The notes below the pieces were generated by a model. That model was not told the origin of the DNA. It made no database searches and saw only the letters and a list, made by a program, of their open reading frames with translations. This document shows positions 8,840 through 17,152 of a DNA stretch of 64,000 nucleotides, one piece after another. The position numbers were made by a program, and so were the translations under genes. Origin of the DNA: Frateuria_A yonginensis (lineage in GTDB: Bacteria; Pseudomonadota; Gammaproteobacteria; Xanthomonadales; Rhodanobacteraceae). Positions within the stretch are counted from its first letter, which is position 1, and each line of letters begins with the position of its first letter. The DNA lies in contig NZ_JBBBNY010000002.1 in assembly GCF_037137055.1 (NCBI RefSeq), positions 186,001-250,000 of the forward strand, in the 5' to 3' direction.

Positions 8840-10111
8840 CTATGCGGGAGCCTGGGCCGGGGCCTTGCTGTCGGCGAAGGCGAACACCTGGTCCGCCCAC
8901 TGGGTCGCTTCCAGGTAGATCGCCGCCATGCGCTGGATCTGCTGCGGCTGCGCGTGGCCGCTGAGCTCGCCGGCCTCCCACGCGCGGATCTGTTCCAGCA
9001 GCGGCGCGAACGGACCACGTCCGTCGACCAGCGCCTCGCGGATCTCCGGCACCAGCGGCAACTGCGCCAGCACGAATTCCATCGGCGCGCACATCAGCGT
9101 GTCCAGCAGGGAGAACAGGCCCACGGTGAAGGCCATCTCCTTCTGCGCGCGCGGCATGCTGCCGGCCAGCTGTTCGCACATGTGCGCACGGATCAGCGCG
9201 GTGCGCAGCAGCTCCGGCGGGCTGTCGTCCATGCCGCCCAGCGCCATGGTGTAGATCCAGTTGCGCATGCGGGTAACGCCGAAGAAGATCGCCGCCTGCT
9301 GCACCGACTTGAGCTGCTTGGGCAGGGCGAAGTACGCCGAGTTCACGCAGCTGAGGAGCTTGTACGAGAGGATCGCGTCGTTGCGGATGATGTCGCCCAG
9401 TTCCACCGGCCCCGGGTTGTTCTCCTGCAGCTCGCGCATCAGGCGCAGCATCGACAGGCGGTTGGCCGACAGCACCGGCACCTCGACCTGGTCGGGAATC
9501 AGCAGGTAGCGGCCCTGGATGGCCTGCAGCGGCAGCTCCAGGCAGCGCTGGTAGGTGGCATGGTCGTCGACCTGGCCGGCGACCACCCAGATGCCGCGCT
9601 CGTGCAGGGACTGCGCGCGTTCGCGCAACTGTTCCGGTGCCAGCGCCTTGGCGTCGAGCCGCACGAACTGCACGATCTGCAGCAGCGCCTCGGCCGCGGC
9701 GCTGCCGTGCAGGTCCTGCGCGCCGGCATCGAGCATCAGCAGGCAGCCGCGCTGGGACATCCGGCGCAGGCGTTCCATCAGCGCCGCGTCCTCGGCCATC
9801 CCCGGATGCAGCAGTACGCCGAAGCGCGGCTGGTGCAGCAGCACGTCGGTCTGGTCCAGCAGCAGTTCACGCGAGAGGGTGAGGAAGGTGCGGTTGCCGC
9901 GCACCAGCCGGGTCAGCGCGCCGTCGGCGAGGGTCGAGAGCACCCGCTGCATCAGCGCGGCCTCGTCGCCGGCATGGCGCTGGAAGACGATCTCGTAGGC
10001 GAACAACTCGCGTTTCTGGTCCAGCATCGGCACCCGCACCACCGGCAGTGGCGTCTCCCGGTTGACGGCGAGGTCGGCGCGGGGCTGGGCGGAAACGGCG
10101 ATGTCGCTCAT
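8840..10111 (-). CDS. Degenerate EAL-HDOD signalling protein
   Basis: 423-residue protein of the YuxH/CdgJ type: an N-terminal EAL-like half (about residues 20-200) joined to a C-terminal HDOD domain (about 205-400, with NDAILSYKLLSCVNSAYF). The catalytic EAL tripeptide is replaced by EIV in FAYEIVFQR, and the metal-binding Asp/Glu residues are not evident, so phosphodiesterase activity is unlikely. Vibrio CdgJ and related proteins affect motility, and here the gene follows flgM-flgN on the same strand. The ATG at 10111 (MSDIAVSA) is preferred over one 15 codons upstream. A hairpin at 10154-10174 separates it from flgN. Confidence 0.85.
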   Translation of the reverse strand: MSDIAVSAQPRADLAVNRETPLPVVRVPMLDQKRELFAYEIVFQRHAGDEAALMQRVLSTLADGALTRLVRGNRTFLTLSRELLLDQTDVLLHQPRFGVLLHPGMAEDAALMERLRRMSQRGCLLMLDAGAQDLHGSAAAEALLQIVQFVRLDAKALAPEQLRERAQSLHERGIWVVAGQVDDHATYQRCLELPLQAIQGRYLLIPDQVEVPVLSANRLSMLRLMRELQENNPGPVELGDIIRNDAILSYKLLSCVNSAYFALPKQLKSVQQAAIFFGVTRMRNWIYTMALGGMDDSPPELLRTALIRAHMCEQLAGSMPRAQKEMAFTVGLFSLLDTLMCAPMEFVLAQLPLVPEIREALVDGRGPFAPLLEQIRAWEAGELSGHAQPQQIQRMAAIYLEATQWADQVFAFADSKAPAQAPA

Positions 10112-10153
10112 GGCTTGATCTACTCGCGGGAGGGCCCGCCTGGGGTGGATCGC

Positions 10154-10174
10154 CACCGGCCGTGCGGCCCGGTG
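10154..10174 (-). terminator. Hairpin downstream of flgN
   Basis: CACCGGCC (10154-10161) pairs with GGCCCGGTG (10166-10174) with one bulged base around a four-base loop, lying between flgN and the EAL-HDOD gene. It lacks a T tract, so it may attenuate rather than end the flgMN transcript. Confidence 0.35.
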
Positions 10175-10192
10175 TCCGTAAAGCTGTCTTTG

Positions 10193-10639
10193 TCAGGCCG
10201 ACGCGAGGTGGTGCGAGCGCAGGGCGGTGTGCAGCTCGCCGCCGGGTCCGTACACGGCCTTGGCATCGCCGCCCTGGCCGGTGAGCACCGCCAGCGCCTG
10301 GCGTACCTGGGCCAGCCGCTGGCTGACCAGGCTGCCGTTGCGCTGGTTCAGTTCGTGGCAGCGGCGCAGCAGATCGAGCACCTGGTTCCAGCGCGGCTCG
10401 ACGCGCACCGCGGCGGCCGGCTCGAGCTTGACCAGTTGCAGCCGTTCGGCGTCGAGCTGTTCGAGCTGCTGCATCAGGGCCTGCTTGCGCGCGCCGGCGC
10501 GGTCCAGCGCCGCGGCATCGGCGTTCACCAGCGCCTCGCGCTCGGCGGCCAGCGCCTCACCCAGCGCGGTGACGGCCCCGTGGAGGTCCGTCATCACGGC
10601 GTCCAGTGCGGACTCGAGCTCGTGCTGCAGCCTGCTCAT
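10193..10639 (-). CDS. flgN: Flagellar chaperone FlgN
   Basis: 148-residue, almost entirely helical protein with strong heptad character (long Leu/Ala/Glu helix at about residues 5-75). FlgN is the export chaperone of the hook-filament junction proteins FlgK and FlgL, both encoded later in this window. The sequence is poorly conserved as usual, and the call rests on size, helical pattern, the conserved NGSLVSQRL-type segment and its place eleven bases after flgM. It should be transcribed from the FliA promoter ahead of flgM. Confidence 0.85.
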   Translation of the reverse strand: MSRLQHELESALDAVMTDLHGAVTALGEALAAEREALVNADAAALDRAGARKQALMQQLEQLDAERLQLVKLEPAAAVRVEPRWNQVLDLLRRCHELNQRNGSLVSQRLAQVRQALAVLTGQGGDAKAVYGPGGELHTALRSHHLASA

Positions 10640-10650
10640 GCGCGCTGCGC

Positions 10651-10977
10651 TCAGGCCTTGCCGGCGCCGGCGATCTGCGCGTCGAGCGCAAGCATCTTGT
10701 CGGCGATGGCGGCGGGATTGACCTGGTAGCTGCCATCGGCGATCGACTTGCGGATCTGCTCCACGCGCCGGGTGTCGACCGCGGCCTGGTCGTCGACCTT
10801 CGCCGCTTCCTGCAGCGCGCGCGCCGAATCGGTCAGGCGGACGCGGTCGTCGCTGCCCGGCACGCTGGCGGCGGCATCGCCGGCCACGCTCCCGCTGCCG
10901 GCCGCCGGGCCGCTGGCCGGGCTGCCGGGCGCTTGCGGCAGAAGCGGCAAGCCGTTGTTGGAAATGGTCGTATTCAT
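10651..10977 (-). CDS. flgM: Anti-sigma-28 factor FlgM
   Basis: 108 residues starting MNTTISNNGLP. FlgM holds FliA inactive in the cytoplasm until the hook-basal body is complete and it is exported. The N-terminal 45 residues are unstructured (Pro/Gly/Ala-rich), as needed for export. The C-terminal half has the FliA-binding pattern DDRVRLTDSARALQE and VEQIRKSIADGSYQVNPAAIADKML in which the family signature IR..I..G.Y.v is visible. It has its own near-consensus FliA promoter, giving the usual negative feedback loop. Confidence 0.95.
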   Translation of the reverse strand: MNTTISNNGLPLLPQAPGSPASGPAAGSGSVAGDAAASVPGSDDRVRLTDSARALQEAAKVDDQAAVDTRRVEQIRKSIADGSYQVNPAAIADKMLALDAQIAGAGKA

Positions 10978-11012
10978 CGGTGCTTCTCGTCGGTTAGGCC
11001 CCGTTCCCCGGG

Positions 11013-11039
11013 AAATCGGCCGGGTCCGAGAAAACTTTA
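11013..11039 (-). promoter_or_regulatory. FliA (sigma28) promoter for flgM-flgN
   Basis: Read leftward: -35 TAAAGTTT (11039-11032), 11-base spacer, -10 GCCGATTT (11020-11013), 36 bases before the flgM start. This is the closest match to the enterobacterial consensus TAAAGTTT-N11-GCCGATAA in the window. Confidence 0.9.
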
Positions 11040-11073
11040 GTCGGTTCCGCGTCTTTCCGTTGCCGCCCCCGCC

Positions 11074-11769
11074 CTAGGGCAGCGCCACCACCACGCCGGG
11101 CGCCCGCACGACGGCATCGACCACGCGGCCGGAGCTGCCGTTGCGCACGCGCAGCCGGGCGCCGCTGTCGCCGCTGCCGAGGGCGATGCCTTCCGCCCGC
11201 ACGGCGATGCCGTCCAGTTCGGCGACCACCTGCACGTGGTCGCCGGCGCGCACCATCCGCCGGCCACCCAGGGCGCCCGGGGTCAGCACGCTGCCGGCGG
11301 CGAGCGCCCGCGACAGGCTGCGTGCGGCGACCTGGTCCATGCTCTCGACATAGCCGTACGGCAGCCGCGTGACGTCACGCTCCTCCGCGTGCACGTCGGC
11401 CGCCGCGATGCCGTCGCCGCGGATCAGCGGCCGGCTGGCCACCAGTACCTGCCGCCAGACCTGCAATTCCACCGGCACGCGCAGCGTCCAGCTCTCGCCG
11501 GCGGGACAGCGCACCAGCACGCTGATCCGGGGGGCCATGCGGTCGCCGCCCGGAAGGCTGGCGACCAGCGGTGCCGGGCAGTCGGCGATGCGCAGGCGCG
11601 GGTCGAGCGGTTCGGACTTGACCTCCACCCGGCTGCCGGGCGCGGCGAAGTGCCGTTGCACGAAGCGCTCGGCCTGCGCGCGCACGTCCGCCTCCGACAG
11701 CGGCGCGGCCACGGCCGGGCCGGCCAGGCCGAGCAGCGCGAGCAGCAGGCCGCGGCGCGCCAGGCCCAT
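11074..11769 (-). CDS. flgA: P-ring assembly chaperone FlgA
   Basis: 231-residue periplasmic protein with a Sec signal peptide (GLARRGLLLALLGLAGPAVAA, cut at about residue 22) and a C-terminal SAF domain. It helps FlgI form the P ring around the rod. Recognisable parts are the Cys pair region in LRIADCPAP and VLVRCPAG, the PLIRGDGIAAADV segment and a C-terminal RAGDHVQVV. The start overlaps the stop of the upstream chemoreceptor gene by one base (TGATG), so translation is likely coupled, and no separate promoter was seen directly ahead of it. Confidence 0.92.
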   Translation of the reverse strand: MGLARRGLLLALLGLAGPAVAAPLSEADVRAQAERFVQRHFAAPGSRVEVKSEPLDPRLRIADCPAPLVASLPGGDRMAPRISVLVRCPAGESWTLRVPVELQVWRQVLVASRPLIRGDGIAAADVHAEERDVTRLPYGYVESMDQVAARSLSRALAAGSVLTPGALGGRRMVRAGDHVQVVAELDGIAVRAEGIALGSGDSGARLRVRNGSSGRVVDAVVRAPGVVVALP

Positions 11770-13073
11770 CAGGCGTCCGCCAGCAATGCGGCGAGCTGGG
11801 CGACCAGCGCCTCGCGCTCGGTTTCCAGGCGCTGGCTCAGTTGCTGGGCCTGGTCGAGCTGGCCGTTGCAGAGCATGCCGACGAAGGCGTTGCCGTGTTC
11901 GGACAGGCGTGCGCCCGCCTCGCTCAGCCGGGCGGCGGCCGGATGCTCGGCATGCTGCGCGGCGAGCCGGCGCACGGTGCGGTCGAGCGCGCCGGTATCG
12001 AACCAGCGACGATCCAGCGCGCCGGGCTCCAGCAGCGCCAGTTCCATCGCCTGGCGGATGCCCTGCGCCGATTCGCGCACGGTCAGGCTCAGGCTGGCCG
12101 GGTCGTTGCCGGCCTCGTGTTCCAGCCAGCCCAGCGCCAGCCGATGCGCCAACAGGGCGGCGCGGCTGAGCGCCTCGCTCTGCCGGCGTGCCTCGGTGCT
12201 GCGCCGTTGCAGCGCCCCCAGAGCCGCCTGCACCGCGGACGCGCGGGCCTGCTGCACGTCCTGGCCCTGGCGCAGCTGGGCGGTGCGCTCGCTGGCGCCC
12301 GCCAGCGCCTCACTGGCGCGGCGCAGCGCACCGTTGGCCTGGCCGACGCCGGCCTGCGCCTGCTCCAGCCGCTGCATGCCCTGCTGCACGTCGCCGTCGA
12401 GCTGCTGGGAAAACTCGCCGATCGACCCGGTTACCGTCTCGATCTCGGTGGTCGCCTGGGTGGTCTTCTCGGCCAGTTGCTTGACCTCGTCGGCGACCAC
12501 CGCGAAGCCTCGGCCGGCCTCGCCCGCGCGCGCCGCCTCGATCGCCGCGTTCAGGGCCACGAGATTGGTCTGGTGGGCGATCTCCTGCACCACGCCGGTG
12601 AGCTTGCGGATCTGCTCGACCTGCTCGGCCAGGCGCGCCTGGTTGCGGTTCATCGCCGACAGCGCGCTGCGCAGCAGGCGCAGCTGGCCGTCCAGTTCGC
12701 TGACGCCGGCGCTGCCGGACTGGCGCGCCTCCTCCACCTGCGCCAGCGCGCCGGCGATCTGCTGCAGGGCCGTCGAGATTCCGGCGCTGGACTCCGTCAA
12801 GCGGCCGACGCCCTCGCGGCTCTCCTGGGTCGCCTTGTCCAGCGCCGACTGCTCGCGGCCGAGCATCTGCGCGGCGGCCAGCACCAGGCCTTGCTGTTCC
12901 AGTGTCTGCAGGGCCATGGCGGCCGGCTGGCGGTTGTCCAGGCGCGCCAGCAGCGGGGCCAGCGCGCGGGCGGCGGCGGGGTGACGCCGCGAGAGCTGTT
13001 CGAGGCGGGCCGCGTCGCCAGCGGTGGCCGCCTGGACCAGCGCGGTCAGGGACTGGCTACGGATCAGGCTCAT
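11769..13073 (-). CDS. Cytoplasmic methyl-accepting chemotaxis protein
   Basis: 434-residue receptor with no membrane segment and no HAMP domain. After about 85 helical residues the signalling domain follows (about residues 90-270) with the hairpin tip EIAHQTNLVALNAAIEAARA and GRGFAVVADEVKQLAE. A further helical domain of about 150 residues forms the C terminus; it contains HRLALGWLEHE and HGNAFVGMLC, but I could not assign it to a named sensory family. The start at 13073 (MSLIRSQSL) is preferred over an ATG 17 codons upstream. A FliA promoter lies at 13110-13136, and the gene runs into flgA by a TGATG overlap. Confidence 0.85.
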   Translation of the reverse strand: MSLIRSQSLTALVQAATAGDAARLEQLSRRHPAAARALAPLLARLDNRQPAAMALQTLEQQGLVLAAAQMLGREQSALDKATQESREGVGRLTESSAGISTALQQIAGALAQVEEARQSGSAGVSELDGQLRLLRSALSAMNRNQARLAEQVEQIRKLTGVVQEIAHQTNLVALNAAIEAARAGEAGRGFAVVADEVKQLAEKTTQATTEIETVTGSIGEFSQQLDGDVQQGMQRLEQAQAGVGQANGALRRASEALAGASERTAQLRQGQDVQQARASAVQAALGALQRRSTEARRQSEALSRAALLAHRLALGWLEHEAGNDPASLSLTVRESAQGIRQAMELALLEPGALDRRWFDTGALDRTVRRLAAQHAEHPAAARLSEAGARLSEHGNAFVGMLCNGQLDQAQQLSQRLETEREALVAQLAALLADA

Positions 13074-13109
13074 GGATGAACGGTTCCCTAAAAAGGATGA
13101 TTGGACAGG

Positions 13110-13136
13110 AGATCGTCGAGACACGCCGAAACTTGA
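13110..13136 (-). promoter_or_regulatory. FliA promoter for the soluble receptor-flgA transcript
   Basis: Read leftward: -35 TCAAGTTT (13136-13129), 11-base spacer, -10 GACGATCT (13117-13110), which matches six of eight -10 positions. It lies 37 bases before the chosen start of the receptor gene. Confidence 0.75.
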
Positions 13137-13176
13137 ACAAGCAATCGATATGCCAGTTGCGCCCCGGGCGGCGGGC

Positions 13177-13203
13177 TCAAGACGGCGCCGGGCAGGCCGA
13201 TAT
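13177..13203 (+). promoter_or_regulatory. FliA promoter for cheV
   Basis: -35 TCAAGACG (13177-13184), 11-base spacer, -10 GCCGATAT (13196-13203), 43 bases ahead of cheV. It diverges from the receptor promoter 41 bases away. Confidence 0.8.
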
Positions 13204-13246
13204 GCGGGGACGGACCTCGCGGTCCGCCGTTCCCGAGGAGAAAGGC

Positions 13247-14185
13247 ATGGCCGGCGCGCTGCTGGAAAACGTCGAACGCCAGACCCGCCTGGCGGGACAC
13301 AATCGCGTGGCGATGCTGCTGTTCCGCCTGGGCGAGCCGCAGCTGTTCGGCATCAACGTGTTCAAGGTGCGCGAGGTGCTGCGCCGCCCGCCCCTGGAGC
13401 GCATGCCAGGCGCGCATGAGCTGATCGCCGGCAGCTGCGATTACCGCGGGCAGACCATCGCCGTGATCGACCTGGCGGCGGCGTTGGGCTACCCGCCGCT
13501 GCGCGAGGAGCCTTCGGCGCACCTGATGGTCACCGAATTCAGCCGCACGGTGCAGGGTTTCCTGGTCTCCGACCTGCAGCACATGGTGCACTGCGAGGGC
13601 GAGTCGCTGGTGGCGCCCAGCGCGGCGCTGGGGTTCGGGCCGCGGGTGAACGCCGTGACGCGGATCAACGGCACGCTGGTCGCGGTGGTGGACGTCGAGC
13701 ACGTGCTGGCCAGCATCGACGCCGCACCGGGCGAGCTCTCGGCGCAGATGCAGCGCCTGGCCGGGGCGCATCCGATGCGCCCCCGCCGCGTGCTGGTGGC
13801 GGATGACTCGGTGGTCGCGCGCCGCCGGCTGGTGAGCCTGTTCCAGCAGCTCAACATCGAATGCGTGCTGGCGCAGGACGGCCGCGAGGCGTTGGAGCGC
13901 CTGCACGAACTGGCCGCCAAATCGCCGGAGGAAGGCGTCAACCTGGTCGTCTCCGACATCGAGATGCCCCGCCTGGACGGCTACGCGCTGACCCGCGCGA
14001 TCCGCGAGACGCCTGCGCTGCGCCGGCTCAAGGTGGTGCTGCACAGCTCGCTGAGCGGGCTGTTCAACGAGGCGATGGTGCGCGAGGTCAACGCCGACCG
14101 TTTCATCGCCAAGTTCCAGCCGGACCTGCTCGCCCAGGCGGTGATCGACCTGCTGCCGGACGAGGAGCCGGACGAGGCCGGGTAG
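13247..14185 (+). CDS. cheV: Chemotaxis coupling protein CheV
   Basis: 312-residue CheW-receiver fusion. The CheW-like domain spans about residues 20-165 (FGINVFKVREVLRRPP, VIDLAAALG) and couples receptors to CheA. The response-regulator domain spans about 180-305 with the acidic pair in VLVADDS, phospho-acceptor Asp237 in VVSDIEMPRLDG and Lys in FIAKFQP. Phosphorylation of CheV is thought to tune adaptation. A GAGGAGAAAGG ribosome-binding site precedes the ATG. It sits between the divergent receptor gene and flgB, a common place for cheV in pseudomonads and xanthomonads, where a cheR usually follows; no cheR is present here. Confidence 0.95.
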   Translation: MAGALLENVERQTRLAGHNRVAMLLFRLGEPQLFGINVFKVREVLRRPPLERMPGAHELIAGSCDYRGQTIAVIDLAAALGYPPLREEPSAHLMVTEFSRTVQGFLVSDLQHMVHCEGESLVAPSAALGFGPRVNAVTRINGTLVAVVDVEHVLASIDAAPGELSAQMQRLAGAHPMRPRRVLVADDSVVARRRLVSLFQQLNIECVLAQDGREALERLHELAAKSPEEGVNLVVSDIEMPRLDGYALTRAIRETPALRRLKVVLHSSLSGLFNEAMVREVNADRFIAKFQPDLLAQAVIDLLPDEEPDEAG

Positions 14186-14320
14186 AGCACCCCGCCTTCC
14201 ACAGGCCGGGAGCGCACGCCGGGGCGCGCGTCGGAAAACCGACTCCGGAGCCTCGTCCGCCGCCCGGCGACGCCGGGCACTCCCGCGCCAGCCCAACTGC
14301 GGCAAGGCTTCGCGCCCCCA

Positions 14321-14336
14321 TGGCACACAACTTGCC
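14321..14336 (+). promoter_or_regulatory. Sigma54 promoter for the flgBCDEFGHIJKL operon
   Basis: -24 TGGCACA and -12 CTTGCC (TGGCACACAACTTGCC), with the required GG to GC spacing, 41 bases before flgB. It would be driven by FleQ. Confidence 0.88.
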
Positions 14337-14377
14337 TCGACCCCCGTGCGGACGTATCGACCGCGCGGAGGCAAGCG

Positions 14378-14785
14378 ATGAGCCAACCCATCGACAACCT
14401 GTTCGGCATGCACACCGGCGCGCTGGCGCTGTGGCAGCGCCGCACCGAGGTGCTGGCCAGCAACCTGGCCAACGCCGACACCCCGGGCTACCTCGCCCGC
14501 GACATCGACTTCCGCAAGGCGCTGGCGGCCGCCGCCGGCGGCGCCGGTGACGGCAGCCTGCCGCTGGCCGCGCCCACCCCGGGCCAGATCGACCCGGTGC
14601 AGCAGGCGAACGACACGCTGGCCTATCGCGTGCCCACGCAGCCGAGCATGGACGGCAACACGGTCGACGCGCAGGTCGAGCAGGCCGCGTTCGCTGCCAA
14701 CAGCGTGCACTACCAGGCGAGCCTCGCCTTCATCACCGCGCAGATCCGCATGCTGCGCACTGCCATCACCGGAGGCCAGGGCTGA
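14378..14785 (+). CDS. flgB: Flagellar proximal rod protein FlgB
   Basis: 135-residue rod protein, with the N-terminal conserved motif ASNLANADTPGYLARDIDF shared by the axial protein family and the C-terminal helix typical of FlgB. It is exported through the flagellar type III pathway without a cleaved signal. First gene of the sigma54-driven operon, with an AGGCAAG ribosome-binding region; its last base overlaps the ATG of flgC (TGATG). Confidence 0.96.
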   Translation: MSQPIDNLFGMHTGALALWQRRTEVLASNLANADTPGYLARDIDFRKALAAAAGGAGDGSLPLAAPTPGQIDPVQQANDTLAYRVPTQPSMDGNTVDAQVEQAAFAANSVHYQASLAFITAQIRMLRTAITGGQG

Positions 14786-15207
14786 TGTCGCTGTTCAACA
14801 TCTTCAATGTCGCCGGTTCGGGCATGGCCGCGCAGTCGGTGCGCCTGAACACCGTCGCCAGCAACCTGGCCAACGCCGACAGCGTGGCGAGCACGCCCGA
14901 GGCCGCCTACCGCGCCAAGGAGCCGCTGTTCGCCGCGGTGCGCGCCGGGCTCGACGGCAAGGGCGCCGAAGCCGGCAGCGAAGGGGTCAGAGTGCTCGGC
15001 GTCACCGAGAGTCCGGCCGCCGTCACCAGCCGCTACGAGCCTGGCAATCCGCTGGCCGACGCGAACGGCTACGTCTACCAGAGCAACGTCAATCCGGTGG
15101 ACGAGCTGGTCAACATGATCTCGGCCTCGCGCTCCTACCAGAACAACGTCGAAGTGATGACTACCGCGCGCCAGCTGATGCAGAAGACGCTGGACCTGGG
15201 CAAGTAA
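14785..15207 (+). CDS. flgC: Flagellar proximal rod protein FlgC
   Basis: 140-residue rod protein with the axial signature ASNLANADSVASTPEAAYRA near the N terminus and the C-terminal VNPVDELVNMISASRSYQN coiled helix. It forms the proximal rod with FlgB and FlgF. Overlaps flgB by one base. Confidence 0.97.
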   Translation: MSLFNIFNVAGSGMAAQSVRLNTVASNLANADSVASTPEAAYRAKEPLFAAVRAGLDGKGAEAGSEGVRVLGVTESPAAVTSRYEPGNPLADANGYVYQSNVNPVDELVNMISASRSYQNNVEVMTTARQLMQKTLDLGK

Positions 15208-15216
15208 GGAGCCGCC

Positions 15217-15867
15217 GTGAGCGACATCGCCGTCAATTCGAGCAGCGCCGCCGGTACCGCCGCCAAGGCCGCGCAGAACGACAACAAGACGCTGAGCCAG
15301 GCCGACTTCCTGAGCCTGCTGATCCAGCAGATGCGCAACCAGGATCCGACCCAGCCGATGGATTCCTCGCAGATGGTCAGCCAGCTGGCGCAGATCAACC
15401 AGGTCTCGGCCACGCAGAACCTGCAGGCCTCGTTCGACGCGCTGGCGCAGTCGATGCAGGGGAACCAGCTGCTGCAGGCCAGCGGCATGGTCGGCCACAA
15501 CGTGACCGTGCCCTCCGCGGCCGGCCGCCTGCAGGGCGGCGCGCTGGACGGCGCGGTGAACGTGCCCGACGGCGGCGGTCGCACGCTGGTGCGGATCTCC
15601 GACAGCGCCGGCAACGTGGTGCGCACCCTCGATCTGGGCACGCAGCTTTCCGGCCTGGCCGACTTCCACTGGGACGGCGTGGGCGACAACGGCGAGCCCA
15701 TGCCGCCGGGCGTCTACCGGCTGGATGCGCAGGTGGGCACCGCCGCGGTGGCCACGTACGTCAGCGGCAAGGTCACCGGCGTGGGCATGACCGGCGTCGA
15801 CGGCGCCTACCTGGACGTGGACGGTTTCGGCGGCGTGCTGCTGAGCCAGGTCGCGCGCGTCAACTGA
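15217..15867 (+). CDS. flgD: Hook cap/scaffold protein FlgD
   Basis: 216 residues from a GTG start. The N-terminal export region (about residues 1-70) contains FLSLLIQQMRNQDPTQPMD, the FlgD signature. The C-terminal half folds as FlgD Ig-like and tudor-like domains (DFHWDGVGDNGEPMPPGVY). FlgD caps the growing hook and is left behind when hook growth stops. A TAAGGAG ribosome-binding site overlaps the flgC stop region. Confidence 0.97.
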   Translation: MSDIAVNSSSAAGTAAKAAQNDNKTLSQADFLSLLIQQMRNQDPTQPMDSSQMVSQLAQINQVSATQNLQASFDALAQSMQGNQLLQASGMVGHNVTVPSAAGRLQGGALDGAVNVPDGGGRTLVRISDSAGNVVRTLDLGTQLSGLADFHWDGVGDNGEPMPPGVYRLDAQVGTAAVATYVSGKVTGVGMTGVDGAYLDVDGFGGVLLSQVARVN

Positions 15868-15913
15868 AGTTCCAATCAATCAACGGACAGCACACCCGTA
15901 CGGGGGAACACCG

Positions 15914-17131
15914 ATGGCTTTCAATATCGCGCTGAGCGGCCTGAACGCGGCCTCCAAGGACCTGGAGGTCACCGCCAACAACATCGCCAACACCGGCACC
16001 ACCGGCTTCAAGGGTTCGCGCGCCGAGTTCGCAGAGCTGTACAACTCGGCCGGACGCAACCTGTCGGCGACCGCCATCGGCAGCGGCGTGCGGCTGGCCG
16101 ACGTCGCACAGCAGTTCGCCGCGGGCAACGTGGAGAACACCGGCAACAGCCTGGACTTCGCGATCAGCGGCGACGGCTTCTTCACCCTGCGCGACGGCAA
16201 GGGCTACTCCTACACCCGCGCCGGCGCCTTCCACCAGGACAACAACGGCTACGTGGTCAACGCTGCCGGCCAGCACCTGCAGGTGTTCCCGCCGGCCGGC
16301 AACGGCTTCGACACCAGCACGCTGACCGACCTGCAGATGACCAATGCGCAGAGCTCGGCCAAGGCCACCTCGAACGTGGAGATGTCGCTCAACCTGCCTT
16401 CCGACGCCACGGCGCCGACCAGTGCCTTCAGCCCCACCGATGCGCTGAGCTACAACCAGGCCACCCCGTTCACCGCCTACGACTCGCTCGGCGCCAGCCA
16501 CAACGGCACCGTCTACTTCGTCAAGGGCGCGGCGCCCAACACGTGGAGCGCCTACCTCTACGTCGACGGCGTGGCCGCCGGCGCGCCGCAGGCGCTTTCC
16601 TTCACCAGCAGCGGTGCGCTGGCCTCGCCGGCCGGCGGCAAGCTCAACTTCCCGGCGTTGTCGGTGAGCCCGGGCGCCGACCCGCTGACGCTGTCGATCG
16701 ACCTCAACAAGGCAACCCAGTTCGGCAACAGCTATGCGCTGAGCGCGATCAACCAGGACGGCTACCCCAGCGGCACGCTCTCGAGCATCGACGTGTCGAG
16801 CGAAGGCGTGGTGCAGGCCAAGTACTCCAACGGCCAGTCCACGCCGCTGGGCCAGCTCGCGCTGGCCAACTTCAGCAACCTGCAGGGCCTGCGCCAGCTG
16901 GACAACACCAACTGGGCGGCGTCCTTCGACTCCGGCGCTCCGGTCATGGGCGCGGCGGGACAGGGCACCTTCGGCGGCGTGCAGTCGGGCGCGCTGGAGG
17001 CGTCGAACACGGCCGACCTCACCGCGCAGCTGGTCAACATGATCAAGGCGCAGCGCAACTACCAGGCGAACGCGCAGGTGATCTCGACCGACGACAAGCT
17101 GACCCAGACCATCATCAACATCCGCAACTGA
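15914..17131 (+). CDS. flgE: Flagellar hook protein FlgE
   Basis: 405 residues, the main hook subunit. It carries the N-terminal axial motif ANNIANTGTTGFKGSRAEF, a variable FlgE D1/D2 centre and the C-terminal LVNMIKAQRNYQANAQV helix. Its length matches short-hook FlgE proteins of E. coli (402 residues). The 46-base space after flgD holds no promoter that I can see. Confidence 0.97.
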   Translation: MAFNIALSGLNAASKDLEVTANNIANTGTTGFKGSRAEFAELYNSAGRNLSATAIGSGVRLADVAQQFAAGNVENTGNSLDFAISGDGFFTLRDGKGYSYTRAGAFHQDNNGYVVNAAGQHLQVFPPAGNGFDTSTLTDLQMTNAQSSAKATSNVEMSLNLPSDATAPTSAFSPTDALSYNQATPFTAYDSLGASHNGTVYFVKGAAPNTWSAYLYVDGVAAGAPQALSFTSSGALASPAGGKLNFPALSVSPGADPLTLSIDLNKATQFGNSYALSAINQDGYPSGTLSSIDVSSEGVVQAKYSNGQSTPLGQLALANFSNLQGLRQLDNTNWAASFDSGAPVMGAAGQGTFGGVQSGALEASNTADLTAQLVNMIKAQRNYQANAQVISTDDKLTQTIINIRN

Positions 17132-17152
17132 CGCTGACGGCCGAGGCATCGC

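Noticed and set aside
8840..10111. Active c-di-GMP phosphodiesterase
   Set aside because: The EAL tripeptide is EIV and the metal-binding residues are not evident; a degenerate EAL-HDOD protein fits better.
11769..12200. CZB zinc-binding domain at the C terminus of the soluble receptor
   Set aside because: Single His and Cys residues are present, but the HxxW...CxxGxW pattern of CZB domains cannot be traced.
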